Of a stretch of DNA of 64,000 bases, positions 21,777 through 29,851 are shown piece by piece. The translations under genes were made by a program, and so were the position numbers. The DNA comes from Kitasatospora cathayae (GTDB lineage Bacteria > Actinomycetota > Actinomycetes > Streptomycetales > Streptomycetaceae): assembly GCF_027627435.1 (NCBI RefSeq), contig NZ_CP115451.1:57855-121854 (forward strand). The letters are read 5' to 3'. Numbering within the stretch: the first letter of the stretch is position 1; the number at the start of each line of letters is the position of its first letter. A model generated the notes under the pieces. It was not told where the DNA came from. It searched no databases and worked only from the letters and a program-made list of their open reading frames with translations.

Positions 21777-22642
21777 GCGCCGCCATGTCCGAGATATCCG
21801 CGGCCGGCCGTCTGCGGGCCGCCCTCGGGGAGGCTGCCGCCTGCCGGCGTCCCGTGCAGGCGATCGGCGCGGTCAACGCCATGGCCGCGCGGGTCGCCGT
21901 CGAGGCCGGGTTCGACGCGCTGTGGGTGTCGGGCCTGGAGGTGTCGGCCGCCTATGGGCTGGCGGATGAGAACCTGCTCGGCTCCCGGGACCTGGCCGAC
22001 GTCGTCACGTCGCTTCGCCGCGTCACCGACCTGCCGGTGATCGTCGACGTCGACAACGCGGCCGGCACCGGGGCGTCGGCCGCGCGGTTCGGGGGCGACC
22101 TCCAGGCGGCCGGGGCGGCGGCCGTCTGCCTGGAGGACAGCCGCTACCCCAAGTGCAACTCGTTCTCTGAACACCGCGCCCAGGTGATGGCGGAGACGGA
22201 GGCGGTGTGCGAGCAGATCAAGGAACTCAAGGCTGCCGCTCCCGGCCTGCTGCTGATCGCCCGCACGGAGACGCTGATCTGCGGCGGCAGCATGGACGAG
22301 GCGCTGGCCCGGGCCGCCTCCTACGAGGCGGCCGGAGGGGACGCCGTGCTCCTGCACTCCAAGGACACCACCGGTGACCAGGCGCTGGAGGTGGGCCGCC
22401 GCTGGTCCGGCGTGCCGCTGGTCACCGTCCCCACCGCCTTCCCGCACCTGGACCGTCGGCTCCTCGGGGAGGCTGGGTTCGTCCTGGCGATCTACGCCAA
22501 CCAGCTGACGCGCGCCGCGCTGGCCGCGATGCACCGAGCCGCTGTCGGCTTCCGTGCCACGGGCGTCTTCGAGGCCTGCCAGCTCGCCGATGTCCAGGAC
22601 CTGATGCGCGTCGGCGACCCCGACGCCCGCGCCTGCCTGTGA
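21773..22642 (+). CDS. Phosphoenolpyruvate mutase/isocitrate lyase family protein
   Basis: The product has 289 residues; the GTG overlaps the previous stop. LWVSGLEVSAAYGLADENLL, the acidic metal region VDVDN (91-95) and EDSRYPKCNS (121-130) align with the PEP mutase superfamily. True PEP mutases carry EDKxxPKxNS at the last motif; here Lys is replaced by Ser, so it may instead be a C-C lyase or a mutase with altered chemistry. VCLEDS, ARTETLICGG and a TIM-barrel C-terminus support the fold. In phosphonate pathways this enzyme makes phosphonopyruvate, but no decarboxylase is seen nearby. Confidence 0.8.
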   Translation: MSAAMSEISAAGRLRAALGEAAACRRPVQAIGAVNAMAARVAVEAGFDALWVSGLEVSAAYGLADENLLGSRDLADVVTSLRRVTDLPVIVDVDNAAGTGASAARFGGDLQAAGAAAVCLEDSRYPKCNSFSEHRAQVMAETEAVCEQIKELKAAAPGLLLIARTETLICGGSMDEALARAASYEAAGGDAVLLHSKDTTGDQALEVGRRWSGVPLVTVPTAFPHLDRRLLGEAGFVLAIYANQLTRAALAAMHRAAVGFRATGVFEACQLADVQDLMRVGDPDARACL

Positions 22643-22677
22643 CACCCCTGCTCCGACAAATCAGTACGGAGGCAACC

Positions 22678-23166
22678 TTGAGCGATCTGCCCAGCATCAG
22701 CGTGTCGGTGAAGGCCGCGATCATCCACCAGGACCGGATCCTGCTCCTGTCCTACGACGACAGCGCGGACGGCGGCTGCTTCCACTACAACCTTCCCGGC
22801 GGCAAGGCGATCGAGGGCGAGCCGCTGCGTGAGGCGGTCGTGCGTAAGGTCCGCCAGGAGACCGGCCTCGCGGTGCGGACCGTGCGGGAGATGTTCGTCG
22901 TGGAGTACGTCCCCGGCCAGTTCGGCAAGGACCTCGGCCCGCAGCACAAGACCCAGCACAACTTCCTCGCCGAGATCACGGACGGCCGCACCACGCCCCG
23001 GTTCTCCGACCCGCGCGATCCCATCCAGGTCGGCTTCGAATGGCTGCCGCTGGCCGAGCTCACCTCGGTGACCCTGATCCCGCAGGTCGCCCCCGCGATC
23101 CTCGCCGCGCTCACGGACACCCGTGACGTCCTCGTGGACCGCGCCCAGACGGAGATGACGCGATGA
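22678..23166 (+). CDS. Nudix hydrolase with altered Nudix box
   Basis: A TTG start at 22678 is preferred because ACGGAGG lies just upstream. A GTG at 22639 overlapping the previous stop is the alternative and would add 13 residues. The Nudix box reads GKAIEGEPLREAVV then RKVRQETGL. The canonical REUxEExGU therefore has Lys for the first Glu and Gln for the next-to-last, leaving one metal-binding Glu. PGGKAIEG and a following FVVEYVPGQ strand fit the fold. Hydrolysis of a nucleoside diphosphate linkage is expected for the family, but the altered box may weaken catalysis or change the substrate. Confidence 0.8.
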   Translation: MSDLPSISVSVKAAIIHQDRILLLSYDDSADGGCFHYNLPGGKAIEGEPLREAVVRKVRQETGLAVRTVREMFVVEYVPGQFGKDLGPQHKTQHNFLAEITDGRTTPRFSDPRDPIQVGFEWLPLAELTSVTLIPQVAPAILAALTDTRDVLVDRAQTEMTR

Positions 23167-24080
23167 GGGCGCCCACGGTCCTCGTTGCCAAGGGGGCGGG
23201 CGATGCGAACGCCTTGGTCCGCTCCCTGAGCCGGTACGACGTCTACGAGTTCACCAGCCTTGACGAGCTCGGCGGCGCGGTGCGCCGCGCGGAGCTGATC
23301 GTCATCCGCTCCGGCGTGCGGCTCGACGCGGACCGGCTGGCCGCCATGCCGAAGCTGCGGTACGTCATCCGAGCCGGCTCCGGGCTCGACGGCATCGACA
23401 CCGCCGTCTTGGCCGCGCGGGGGATCGGCCTGCACCGATACCCGGAGGCGTCGGCTCCGGCCGTCGCCGAGTGGTGCCTTGCGGCGCTGCTGGCCCTGGC
23501 CCGGCGCATCCCGCTCGGCGCCAACGGCCTGGCCCACGGCGACCATCTCAAGACGGCCTGCCTGGGGACGCCGGTGGTGTCGATGCGCGTGGCCGTCTGG
23601 GGCGCCGGGCCCATCGGTCGGGCCGCGGCCGCCGTGACCGAGCGATTCGGTGCGGAGGTCGCCTTCGCCGCCCGGCCCAGCATCACCGACGGGCTGCGGC
23701 AGCTGCCCGCGGCCGAGCTGCCCGGCTGGGCGGACGCCCACATCGTCGCGCTGCCCGCCACCGCGGAGAACACCGGGGTGTTCGGCACGGGCTTCCTCCG
23801 CTCGGCGGCCAGGCGCCGGCCTCTGCTCGTCGTCGCCGGGCGCCTGGCCACCATCGACACGGGCGCGTGCCTGGAGGCCCTTGCTGACGGCGGCCTGACC
23901 GGCTTGGCCGTCGATCCGATCGAGGCGAGCGACGCGCACCTGTTCAAGTCCGGCCCTGCCCCGCTGAACCTGCTCGCCACTCCACACATCGGGGCCCAGC
24001 GTGCGGACGTCCGCGCTGCCCTGGACGCCTGGGTCACCCAGACCGCCAGCGCCGTCCTGGGTGGGGAGGCGGCCCGGTGA
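23163..24080 (+). CDS. NAD-dependent D-2-hydroxyacid dehydrogenase (phosphoglycerate dehydrogenase-like)
   Basis: The product has 305 residues with an ATGA overlap to the Nudix gene. The N-terminal substrate domain has LRYVIRAGSGLDGIDTAVLA, matching the Arg/Gly-Ser region that binds the carboxylate. The cofactor site is VAVWGAGPIGRAAAAVTERF. ADAHIVALPATAENTGVF and LLATPHIGAQ follow, the latter with the catalytic His. The Arg-Glu-His relay is only partly visible because the Glu strand (LAVDPIEASDAHLF) is modified. The enzyme would oxidise or reduce a 2-hydroxy/2-oxo acid made in this pathway. Confidence 0.83.
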   Translation: MRAPTVLVAKGAGDANALVRSLSRYDVYEFTSLDELGGAVRRAELIVIRSGVRLDADRLAAMPKLRYVIRAGSGLDGIDTAVLAARGIGLHRYPEASAPAVAEWCLAALLALARRIPLGANGLAHGDHLKTACLGTPVVSMRVAVWGAGPIGRAAAAVTERFGAEVAFAARPSITDGLRQLPAAELPGWADAHIVALPATAENTGVFGTGFLRSAARRRPLLVVAGRLATIDTGACLEALADGGLTGLAVDPIEASDAHLFKSGPAPLNLLATPHIGAQRADVRAALDAWVTQTASAVLGGEAAR

Positions 24081-24919
24081 ACGTGTGGGTGGAACAGAGA
24101 CTGGCGGCGGCCCGCGCGGTCGTCGGGCAGCTCGTCGAGGAGTACCCGGGCTCGCCGGTGTGGATGACGGGCCCCGTGGCCTGCGGGATCGCCCACGCCC
24201 GCAGCGACGTCGATCTGCGGGTGCTGTTCCATGATGGCCCGGTGCCGGTGCTGCAGTCCCGCATCGTCGACGGCGTCCGCGTCGACCTGGAGGCCCAGGC
24301 CGCCTCCGAGGCTGACGAACTGCGCGGCTACCTGAGGCAGTTCCACATCCTGGGCTACGACGTCGACCTGTTCCGCACCGTGAGGCGCCGCCTTCCGGCG
24401 CTGACCGTGCTGCGGACCGCCCGCGCGATGCACGACGGACAGCAGCCGGTGCTCGACCAGGCCGAGCGGGACGTCTACCGCAGGTGGGCGCTGGCCGACC
24501 GCGTCCAGCACGCGATCAGCCTGGTCGAGGACCTCGACGGCCTGTTCCAGGCCGGACTGAGTAACGCCGTGGACCTGGTCGCCGGGCAACTGCACCTCGC
24601 CGTTCAGCAGGCGGAGAACGTCGCCGCCGGCCACCCGCTCCTTGGTGACAAGTGGACCCCCGTCCTCGCCGGGGCCCCGACGCCGACCGCGGCGTCCGTG
24701 CACCAGGCCCTGCGCCAGGCCCGCGCCCGGCTGCTGGCCGCGCTGCTGACGGTGTGGCCCGAGACCGCCGCCCCGGACGGCCAGGCGCCGGACGACTGGC
24801 TGGAGGCCGGGTGGCTGCCCCAGCGCTACAGCGACGGCTGGCGACTGAAGTTCGCCGACGCCACCATCCGCCTCACGCCCGGCCAGCTGGCCGCGTGGCA
24901 CCAGGCGCTTCACTCCTGA
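24077..24919 (+). CDS. Nucleotidyltransferase-fold protein
   Basis: The GTG overlaps the previous stop; 280 residues. The N-terminal domain has WMTGPVACGIAHARSDVDLR, a variant of the GSxxxG...SDxDL signature of minimal nucleotidyltransferases, with the two metal-binding Asp in SDVDL. A third acidic residue may be in GVRVDLEAQA or GYDVDLFRTV. A helical middle follows, then a C-terminal piece with WLPQRYSDGWRLKFADATIR. Nucleotidylation of a small molecule, peptide or protein is possible. The coupling suggests function next to the dehydrogenase and the radical SAM enzyme. Confidence 0.78.
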   Translation: MNVWVEQRLAAARAVVGQLVEEYPGSPVWMTGPVACGIAHARSDVDLRVLFHDGPVPVLQSRIVDGVRVDLEAQAASEADELRGYLRQFHILGYDVDLFRTVRRRLPALTVLRTARAMHDGQQPVLDQAERDVYRRWALADRVQHAISLVEDLDGLFQAGLSNAVDLVAGQLHLAVQQAENVAAGHPLLGDKWTPVLAGAPTPTAASVHQALRQARARLLAALLTVWPETAAPDGQAPDDWLEAGWLPQRYSDGWRLKFADATIRLTPGQLAAWHQALHS

Positions 24920-24956
24920 CCGGGCCCGAGCCCGCCCCTCTTCTGGGAGGCACCCG

Positions 24957-26843
24957 ATGCACCCCACCAGCCCGAACGAGCTGATCGGTCACCTGTATCG
25001 GTCGCTGGACGCGTCCGACGAGGACGCCGTCTCGATGATCCTCAAGGTCCGCGGCGAGACCTGCGACATCGACTGCCTGCACTGTTACGAGAAGCGCAAG
25101 GAAGGCCCCGGCGGCGCGCGGATCAGCGACGACCAGGTCCAGCTCCTGCCGAACCTCTTCGCGGGTCGTCCGCTCGCCATCGAACTGCACGGTGGCGAAC
25201 CGCTGACCGCCGGGAAGGAGCACATCGCCCAGCTGCTGCGGACCCTCGCCGGCATGCCGCAGGTCAAGCGCCTGTCCCTGCAGACCAACGGCGTCCAGCT
25301 CGACGCCGAGTGGCTCGACCTGTTCGATGCCCACTACCCCGGCCTGGAGCTGGGGATCTCCCTGGACGGCGATCCGGAGGGCAACCGCTGGCGCGTCGGC
25401 TACGACGGCGAGCCCACCTACCCGCTCGTGGTCAAGGCCCTGGAACTGCTGGCCGAACGCGGCCGGACCTGCGGCATCATCACCACCGTCACCCCCGCCG
25501 TCCTCGGCCGCCCCATAGAGACCCTCGACCACCTGGCCGCGTTCACCTCGGTCACCTCGGTCAGCGTCGTACCGTGCTTCGACACCGCCGTCACCCGGCC
25601 CACCACCTACACCGGCCGCCGCCGGCCGCCCAGCCGGGCCCTGCAGCAAGCCGCCCTCGACCGTCCCGGCGGCCCGGCCTGGGCGATCACCCCCGACCAA
25701 TACACCGACTTCGTACTCGGCCTCACCCGGCACTGGATCACCACCGGCCTGTTCCGCCGCCTCAAGCTCTCCCCGGCCGTGCCCACCATCCGCCGCATCC
25801 GCGGCCTCGCGGTGTCGTTCTGCCACTTCTCCGACATGAAGTGCGACCACGTGTTCACCCTCTACCCGGACGGCCGGCTCGGCAGCTGCGACGAACTCCC
25901 CTGGCCCCAGGCCCAGCTCACCCACCTGACGCCCACCAGCCCGGCCGACATCACCACAGCCCAGCGCGCCTCCAACCTCCTCGGCCAAGGCAAGGGCCTC
26001 ATGACCGCCTGCCTGACCTGCGACTACCGCAGCACCTGCGGCGGCGGCTGCATCGCCACCCGCTGGCGCATGAACCTCGCCGGCCACCACGACGCCTACT
26101 GCGACCACCGCATACGCCTGATCGACGGAACCGCGGCCCTGCTCGCCGACCCCGCCCACCCGGACGGCGCCTGGTGCCGCACGGCCCGCTGGCGCCCCAC
26201 GCCCGTCAACCGGATGCGCCACGTCCACGCCTTCCTGACCACCTGGGACGACCCCCAGGCCGCCCGCCACCCGGCTCAGTTGGTCACCAGCGCCTTCGGC
26301 AACATCAACACCACCGGCCTGCCCGGCCCCACAGCCCAGAGCGCCGACGACCTCGACCCCGCCCACCCGCAGTGGAACGACGCGATCGAGCCCGGCATCA
26401 AACCGCTCGTCGACCACTTCACCGGCCGCTGGCACCTCGTCACCTACGACAGCTGCGAAGGCCACCACTACGACGGCACCCGCAGAAGCCAGACCCGCGA
26501 GGTCGGCCTCCTCCCGCGCGACGACGCCGAGTACGCCGCCACCGCCGCCGCCCTGTGCCGGGCCGCCACCCGATGCGCCCCCGCCATGCCGCCCGCCGTG
26601 CGCCTCCTGGTCGCCCGCAACAACCTGACCTGCGAGACCACCGGCCGCACCCACCCGGTCCTCGACCTGCGCCTGCTGCCCGCCTCCGAGACGCCCGGCG
26701 CCGCCTACTTCGCCGCTCTGGACGCCGCCACCGCCCAGCTCCTGGCCGCCCTTGAGGCCGAAGCCCCCGCCGACGGCCGCCCGTGCGCCTGTCCCCTCCC
26801 GGCCGGCACCCAGCCGCCGGCACCCGAGCAGGCCGTCGCGTGA
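24957..26843 (+). CDS. Radical SAM/SPASM peptide maturase with unusual C-terminal domain
   Basis: The product has 628 residues from the ATG after GGGAGGCACCCG. The 4Fe-4S motif is C36-x3-C40-x2-C43 (ETCDIDCLHCYEK). The SAM-contacting GGE motif is ELHGGEPL at 77-84, and LSLQTNGVQL is near 106-115. A SPASM-type auxiliary cluster domain is indicated by C289, C296, C311, C352, C355, C361, C365 and C382 (ACLTCDYRSTCGGGC). Residues from about 410 to 628 form an extra domain with HLVTYDSCEGHHYDG and EVGLLPRDDAEY. The architecture fits FxsB-like, cyclophane-forming or related RiPP maturases. The candidate substrate is encoded 87 bases downstream. Confidence 0.88.
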   Translation: MHPTSPNELIGHLYRSLDASDEDAVSMILKVRGETCDIDCLHCYEKRKEGPGGARISDDQVQLLPNLFAGRPLAIELHGGEPLTAGKEHIAQLLRTLAGMPQVKRLSLQTNGVQLDAEWLDLFDAHYPGLELGISLDGDPEGNRWRVGYDGEPTYPLVVKALELLAERGRTCGIITTVTPAVLGRPIETLDHLAAFTSVTSVSVVPCFDTAVTRPTTYTGRRRPPSRALQQAALDRPGGPAWAITPDQYTDFVLGLTRHWITTGLFRRLKLSPAVPTIRRIRGLAVSFCHFSDMKCDHVFTLYPDGRLGSCDELPWPQAQLTHLTPTSPADITTAQRASNLLGQGKGLMTACLTCDYRSTCGGGCIATRWRMNLAGHHDAYCDHRIRLIDGTAALLADPAHPDGAWCRTARWRPTPVNRMRHVHAFLTTWDDPQAARHPAQLVTSAFGNINTTGLPGPTAQSADDLDPAHPQWNDAIEPGIKPLVDHFTGRWHLVTYDSCEGHHYDGTRRSQTREVGLLPRDDAEYAATAAALCRAATRCAPAMPPAVRLLVARNNLTCETTGRTHPVLDLRLLPASETPGAAYFAALDAATAQLLAALEAEAPADGRPCACPLPAGTQPPAPEQAVA

Positions 26844-26930
26844 CCCCCACACCACGGGGGCGCGCGCCCCCGACCGGCCGGCACAGCCCCAGCCCAACCC
26901 CAAGAAGCCCGAGCAGAGAAGGAACCGGCG

Positions 26931-27071
26931 ATGAAGAACGACACCTGGGCCAAGGATTTCCTCGACGCCGTCGAGGAGCTCCGCGACGACGACGGGTCCG
27001 TCCGCTTCACCATGCACTCCTCCCGGGAGGGCGCCGACGACTGGCCGACCGAGCCGACCGTCCACGCCTGA
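26931..27071 (+). CDS. Candidate RiPP precursor peptide (46 aa)
   Basis: The ATG at 26931 has AGAAGGA at good spacing. The peptide has an acidic helical leader-like half (MKNDTWAKDFLDAVEELRDD), then GSVRFTMHSSREGADDWPTE and the tail PTVHA. It lies between the radical SAM maturase and the HExxH protein and has the usual precursor size. A perfect hairpin follows it. It lacks the FxSxx terminus of classical FxsA peptides, so the modified residues would be different: Arg-Phe-Thr, Met-His-Ser and the Asp-Trp-Pro region are candidates. It could also be an unrelated small protein. Confidence 0.65.
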   Translation: MKNDTWAKDFLDAVEELRDDDGSVRFTMHSSREGADDWPTEPTVHA

Positions 27072-27093
27072 TCCGACGCGCTAAACCCAAGCC

Positions 27094-27120
27094 GGGGCCA
27101 GGGCCGAGGGCCCTGGCCCC
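27094..27120 (+). terminator. Perfect 12-bp hairpin after the candidate precursor gene
   Basis: GGGGCCAGGGCC (27094-27105) and GGCCCTGGCCCC (27109-27120) are exact complements around a 3-base loop, with no T-run. It sits between the precursor and HExxH genes, where partial termination or mRNA protection would give more peptide than enzyme. Confidence 0.75.
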
Positions 27121-27146
27121 ACCCCTTCCCCGCCAAGGAGACCGCG

Positions 27147-28049
27147 ATGGACCTCAGCACCGTCTTCCGCATGCCCCCGATCCACGACCTCCACCAAGCC
27201 AAGACCCAGCGCATCCACCACACCCTCGAACGCGGCGCCGGCCGCGCCATCACCGCGCCCGAGCCCACCGCCGCGGCCTACGCCCTCGCGCACCACGTCC
27301 TCGAAGGCGCCGAACACGCCGCCCGCACCAACGACCCCGACACCTTCGCCTGGTACATCGAGCACCCCGACGCCGGCGCCGCCGACCTCGCCCCGGCCGG
27401 TCCACTCACCGTCGCCCCCGACGAGGCGAACCTGATCACCTCGTCCATCTCCGACACCCCGTACTACGTGCTCGGCCCCACCACCCAGGCCGCCCCGGAG
27501 CACCTGCACAAGCTCACCTTGGAGTCGGCCGGCCTCGCCGCCGAGCACGGCTTCGGCGAACTCGTCGACGCCCACGCCCCCCTCGTGTGCCTGCTCACCG
27601 GCAAGCCGCTGGGCAGCCCCCTGCGCTCCTGGACCATCAGCCGCATGCCCGGCACCGTCTTCCTGGACTACGTCCCGGACAACCCGGTCATGGTCGCCCG
27701 CGACCTCGTCCACGAGGCTGGCCACAACTGGCTCAACGACGCCCTCACCGCCACCGGCTGCGAGATCGACAACACCCAGACCTTCTACTCCCCCTGGAAG
27801 AAGACCCACCGGCCCGCCTACGGATTCCTCCACGGCTGCTGGTCGTTCTCCCTGGTCGCCCTCTACGTCGCCGCCGTCCTGCCCACCACCGGCGACGAGA
27901 CCCACACCTTCCTCACCGCCTATCTCGACCGCCAGCGCACCCAGCTCCGCATCGTCACCGGCGACCACGAGACCGCCCTGCAGACCATCACCGACGCCAC
28001 CCTCCGCTTCAGGCTGCGGAACGTCTACCGGCACGCCCTCGCGCTGTGA
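27147..28049 (+). CDS. HExxH peptide beta-hydroxylase-like protein
   Basis: This encodes 300 residues; AAGGAGA precedes the ATG. LVHEAGHNWLNDAL gives the H189-E190-x2-H193 motif, and FYSPWKKTHRPAYGFLHGCW supplies a third candidate ligand, H229. The pattern HExxHxxxN, a short gap, YSPW, RP and LHG is that of the proteins once called HExxH putative peptide-modification factors. Some members are now described as alpha-ketoglutarate-dependent peptide beta-hydroxylases. It likely acts on the nearby precursor after or before the radical SAM enzyme. No signal peptide is seen, so action is cytoplasmic. Confidence 0.82.
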   Translation: MDLSTVFRMPPIHDLHQAKTQRIHHTLERGAGRAITAPEPTAAAYALAHHVLEGAEHAARTNDPDTFAWYIEHPDAGAADLAPAGPLTVAPDEANLITSSISDTPYYVLGPTTQAAPEHLHKLTLESAGLAAEHGFGELVDAHAPLVCLLTGKPLGSPLRSWTISRMPGTVFLDYVPDNPVMVARDLVHEAGHNWLNDALTATGCEIDNTQTFYSPWKKTHRPAYGFLHGCWSFSLVALYVAAVLPTTGDETHTFLTAYLDRQRTQLRIVTGDHETALQTITDATLRFRLRNVYRHALAL

Positions 28050-28302
28050 CAGGACGGCTCCAGCCGCTGCTGCGCTCCGGTGATCAACCTTGGTCGCCGG
28101 GGCGCAGTTGTTCCGGGACTTCGCCGTAGCCGGGCAGGTGGACTGTTGGCGGGTGCGGCGGAGGCGGAGGGGCATTGGTCGGCCAGGGCGCCGCAGGGGC
28201 GGCGGCTGCCGGTGGAGCGAGAAGGTAGTCGTCGGGCTCCGGGGCGGGGCGCTGGACCGGCACGGGTCCGACGAGCGACTGCGGGGCCGCCCGGAGGAGC
28301 TG

Positions 28303-28515
28303 ATGCTCTGGGACTGGCAGTGCACCTACTGGGAGCCCGAGCCGGGCAACCCGAACGGCGGCGGCACCGTCCTGCTGGGCGTCGCCTGGTATGACCCGGC
28401 GTTCTTCGCCGACCGGCGCGATGCCTGGTTCGGCGCGATGCACCAGCGCATCTACCAGCAGCTGGGCATCCCGCTGGAGGACATCACCGTCACCCACTGG
28501 TCCCTGATCGCTTGA
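28303..28515 (+). CDS. Small unknown protein (70 aa)
   Basis: The ATG at 28303 follows GGAGGAGCTG. The peptide starts MLWDWQCTYWEPEPGNP and includes LLGVAWYDPAFFADRRDAWF, ending VTHWSLIA. It is rich in Trp and Tyr and looks like a folded small domain. It is convergent with the MFS gene across a bidirectional terminator. The frame is open further upstream to 28090, but that part is Arg-rich and without coding character. I do not recognise it. Confidence 0.5.
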   Translation: MLWDWQCTYWEPEPGNPNGGGTVLLGVAWYDPAFFADRRDAWFGAMHQRIYQQLGIPLEDITVTHWSLIA

Positions 28516-28536
28516 TCTGAGACCACCAAGCGCGAA

Positions 28537-28567
28537 GGGCCGGACTCCCGCACCAGGAGTCCGGCCC
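28537..28567. terminator. Bidirectional terminator between convergent genes
   Basis: GGGCCGGACTCC and GGAGTCCGGCCC form a perfect 12-bp stem with a 7-base loop, between the end of the 70-residue gene and the end of the MFS gene. Confidence 0.8.
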
Positions 28568-28579
28568 CGCCGCATGTCC

Positions 28580-29851
28580 TCAGCCGCCCACGCTCTCCAG
28601 CGCCGGCTCGGCGCCCGGCAGTGGCGTGCGGGTCCTCGCCCACCACACCACGACCGCGCACCCAACGATGCCTACCACGGCAGTGGCGACACCGCCGGCG
28701 GTGAACCCGGCCCTTGGGTGGGCCGCGGCCAGCGCGGGAATCCCGGCCATCGCGAGGGTGCCCATGGTCCGGATCACCGTCTGGTCGAGCGTCAGCAGCC
28801 GCCTGCGGGCGGCTGGCGGGAACTGCGCCAGGTGCGTGGACAGCGACACCGCCAGGAACGGCGAGACGGCCCCGTACGCCGCCGACACCGCCACCAGCTC
28901 GGTGACCGTGCTGACCGACCCGGTCACCGCCATCAGCGCCCCGGACACCGTCCACGCGGCGCAGTAGAACAGCGGGAGAGAGTTCGGGAGGCGGACGTTC
29001 CCCGCGACGGCGTTGCCGACGATCGACCCGGCCCCGGTGGCGGCCAGCATCACACCGTAGGTGCCGACCCCGCCGCCGAGCCGCACCGCCACCAGCGCGG
29101 GCATCACGATCGACACCGCGCCCGCGAAGATCGCGATCCCGTGGACGGCCAGCACCACCCCGGTCTCCGGGTGCGTGCGCACCAGGGCTCGGGCCCGCGT
29201 CCGCGGGCCGGCCCCCGAGGCTGCGGTCGAGCCTGCCGGTGCCGATGCCCGCAAGCCGGTACCTGCGCCGAGCACGGCCAGGGCGACGGCGGAGAGCGCG
29301 AACGTTCCCGCGTCCAGCCAGAACAGCCCGGCCATCGGCATCACGGCCAGCAGCACGCCCGCGGACCCGGGCCCGGCGACCCGGGCGATCCGGCTGGTCG
29401 AGTCCATCAGCCCGTTGACGGCCTGCACCTCCCCTGGTCGCACCAGCTCTGGCACCAGGGCCCCGAGGTTCGGGTCGAACAGCGCCCCTCCGACTCCGAG
29501 AAGGGCGGCCGACACCAGCAACCCGGGCGTGCCGGACACCTCCCACGTCCACGGCAGCGCTGCGACCAGCACCATGCGCACCAGGTCCACCAGGGCCAGC
29601 GAGCGCAGCGTGGTGAACCGCTCCATCACCCGCCGGCCGACGGTGCCGAGCACGATGTACGGCACCGACTCCGCGATGGCCACCAGCCCCATCGCCGCGC
29701 CGCCGGATCTCTGCCAGGCGAGCCACATCACCGCCAAGGCGTACAACCGGTCACCGAACACCGACGCCGTCTGCGCGCCCCACAGGAGAAGAACCGGGCC
29801 CCGCCGCAGCAGCCGCACGTATCGCAAGATCCACACCCGTCCGGAAAACAC
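28580..29851 (-). CDS. MFS transporter, probable exporter
   Basis: The product has 423 residues with about 11-12 hydrophobic helices. It starts MFSGRVWILRYVRLLRRG, then VLLLWGAQTASVFGDRLYAL typical of the DHA3/MefA-type drug exporters. VLGTVGRRVMERFTTLRSLA matches the conserved motif A loop between helices 2 and 3, and ALLGVGGALFDPNLGALVPE the helix 4-5 region. Because it lies at the end of the radical SAM/HExxH cluster, though on the opposite strand, export of the peptide product or self-resistance is a reasonable inference. No regulator gene adjoins it. Confidence 0.82.
   Translation of the reverse strand: MFSGRVWILRYVRLLRRGPVLLLWGAQTASVFGDRLYALAVMWLAWQRSGGAAMGLVAIAESVPYIVLGTVGRRVMERFTTLRSLALVDLVRMVLVAALPWTWEVSGTPGLLVSAALLGVGGALFDPNLGALVPELVRPGEVQAVNGLMDSTSRIARVAGPGSAGVLLAVMPMAGLFWLDAGTFALSAVALAVLGAGTGLRASAPAGSTAASGAGPRTRARALVRTHPETGVVLAVHGIAIFAGAVSIVMPALVAVRLGGGVGTYGVMLAATGAGSIVGNAVAGNVRLPNSLPLFYCAAWTVSGALMAVTGSVSTVTELVAVSAAYGAVSPFLAVSLSTHLAQFPPAARRRLLTLDQTVIRTMGTLAMAGIPALAAAHPRAGFTAGGVATAVVGIVGCAVVVWWARTRTPLPGAEPALESVGG

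Noticed and set aside
26187..26843. HExxH-like or metalloprotease extension in the radical SAM protein
   Set aside because: GHHYDG is not an HExxH motif and no second catalytic pattern is seen, so the domain is left unnamed.
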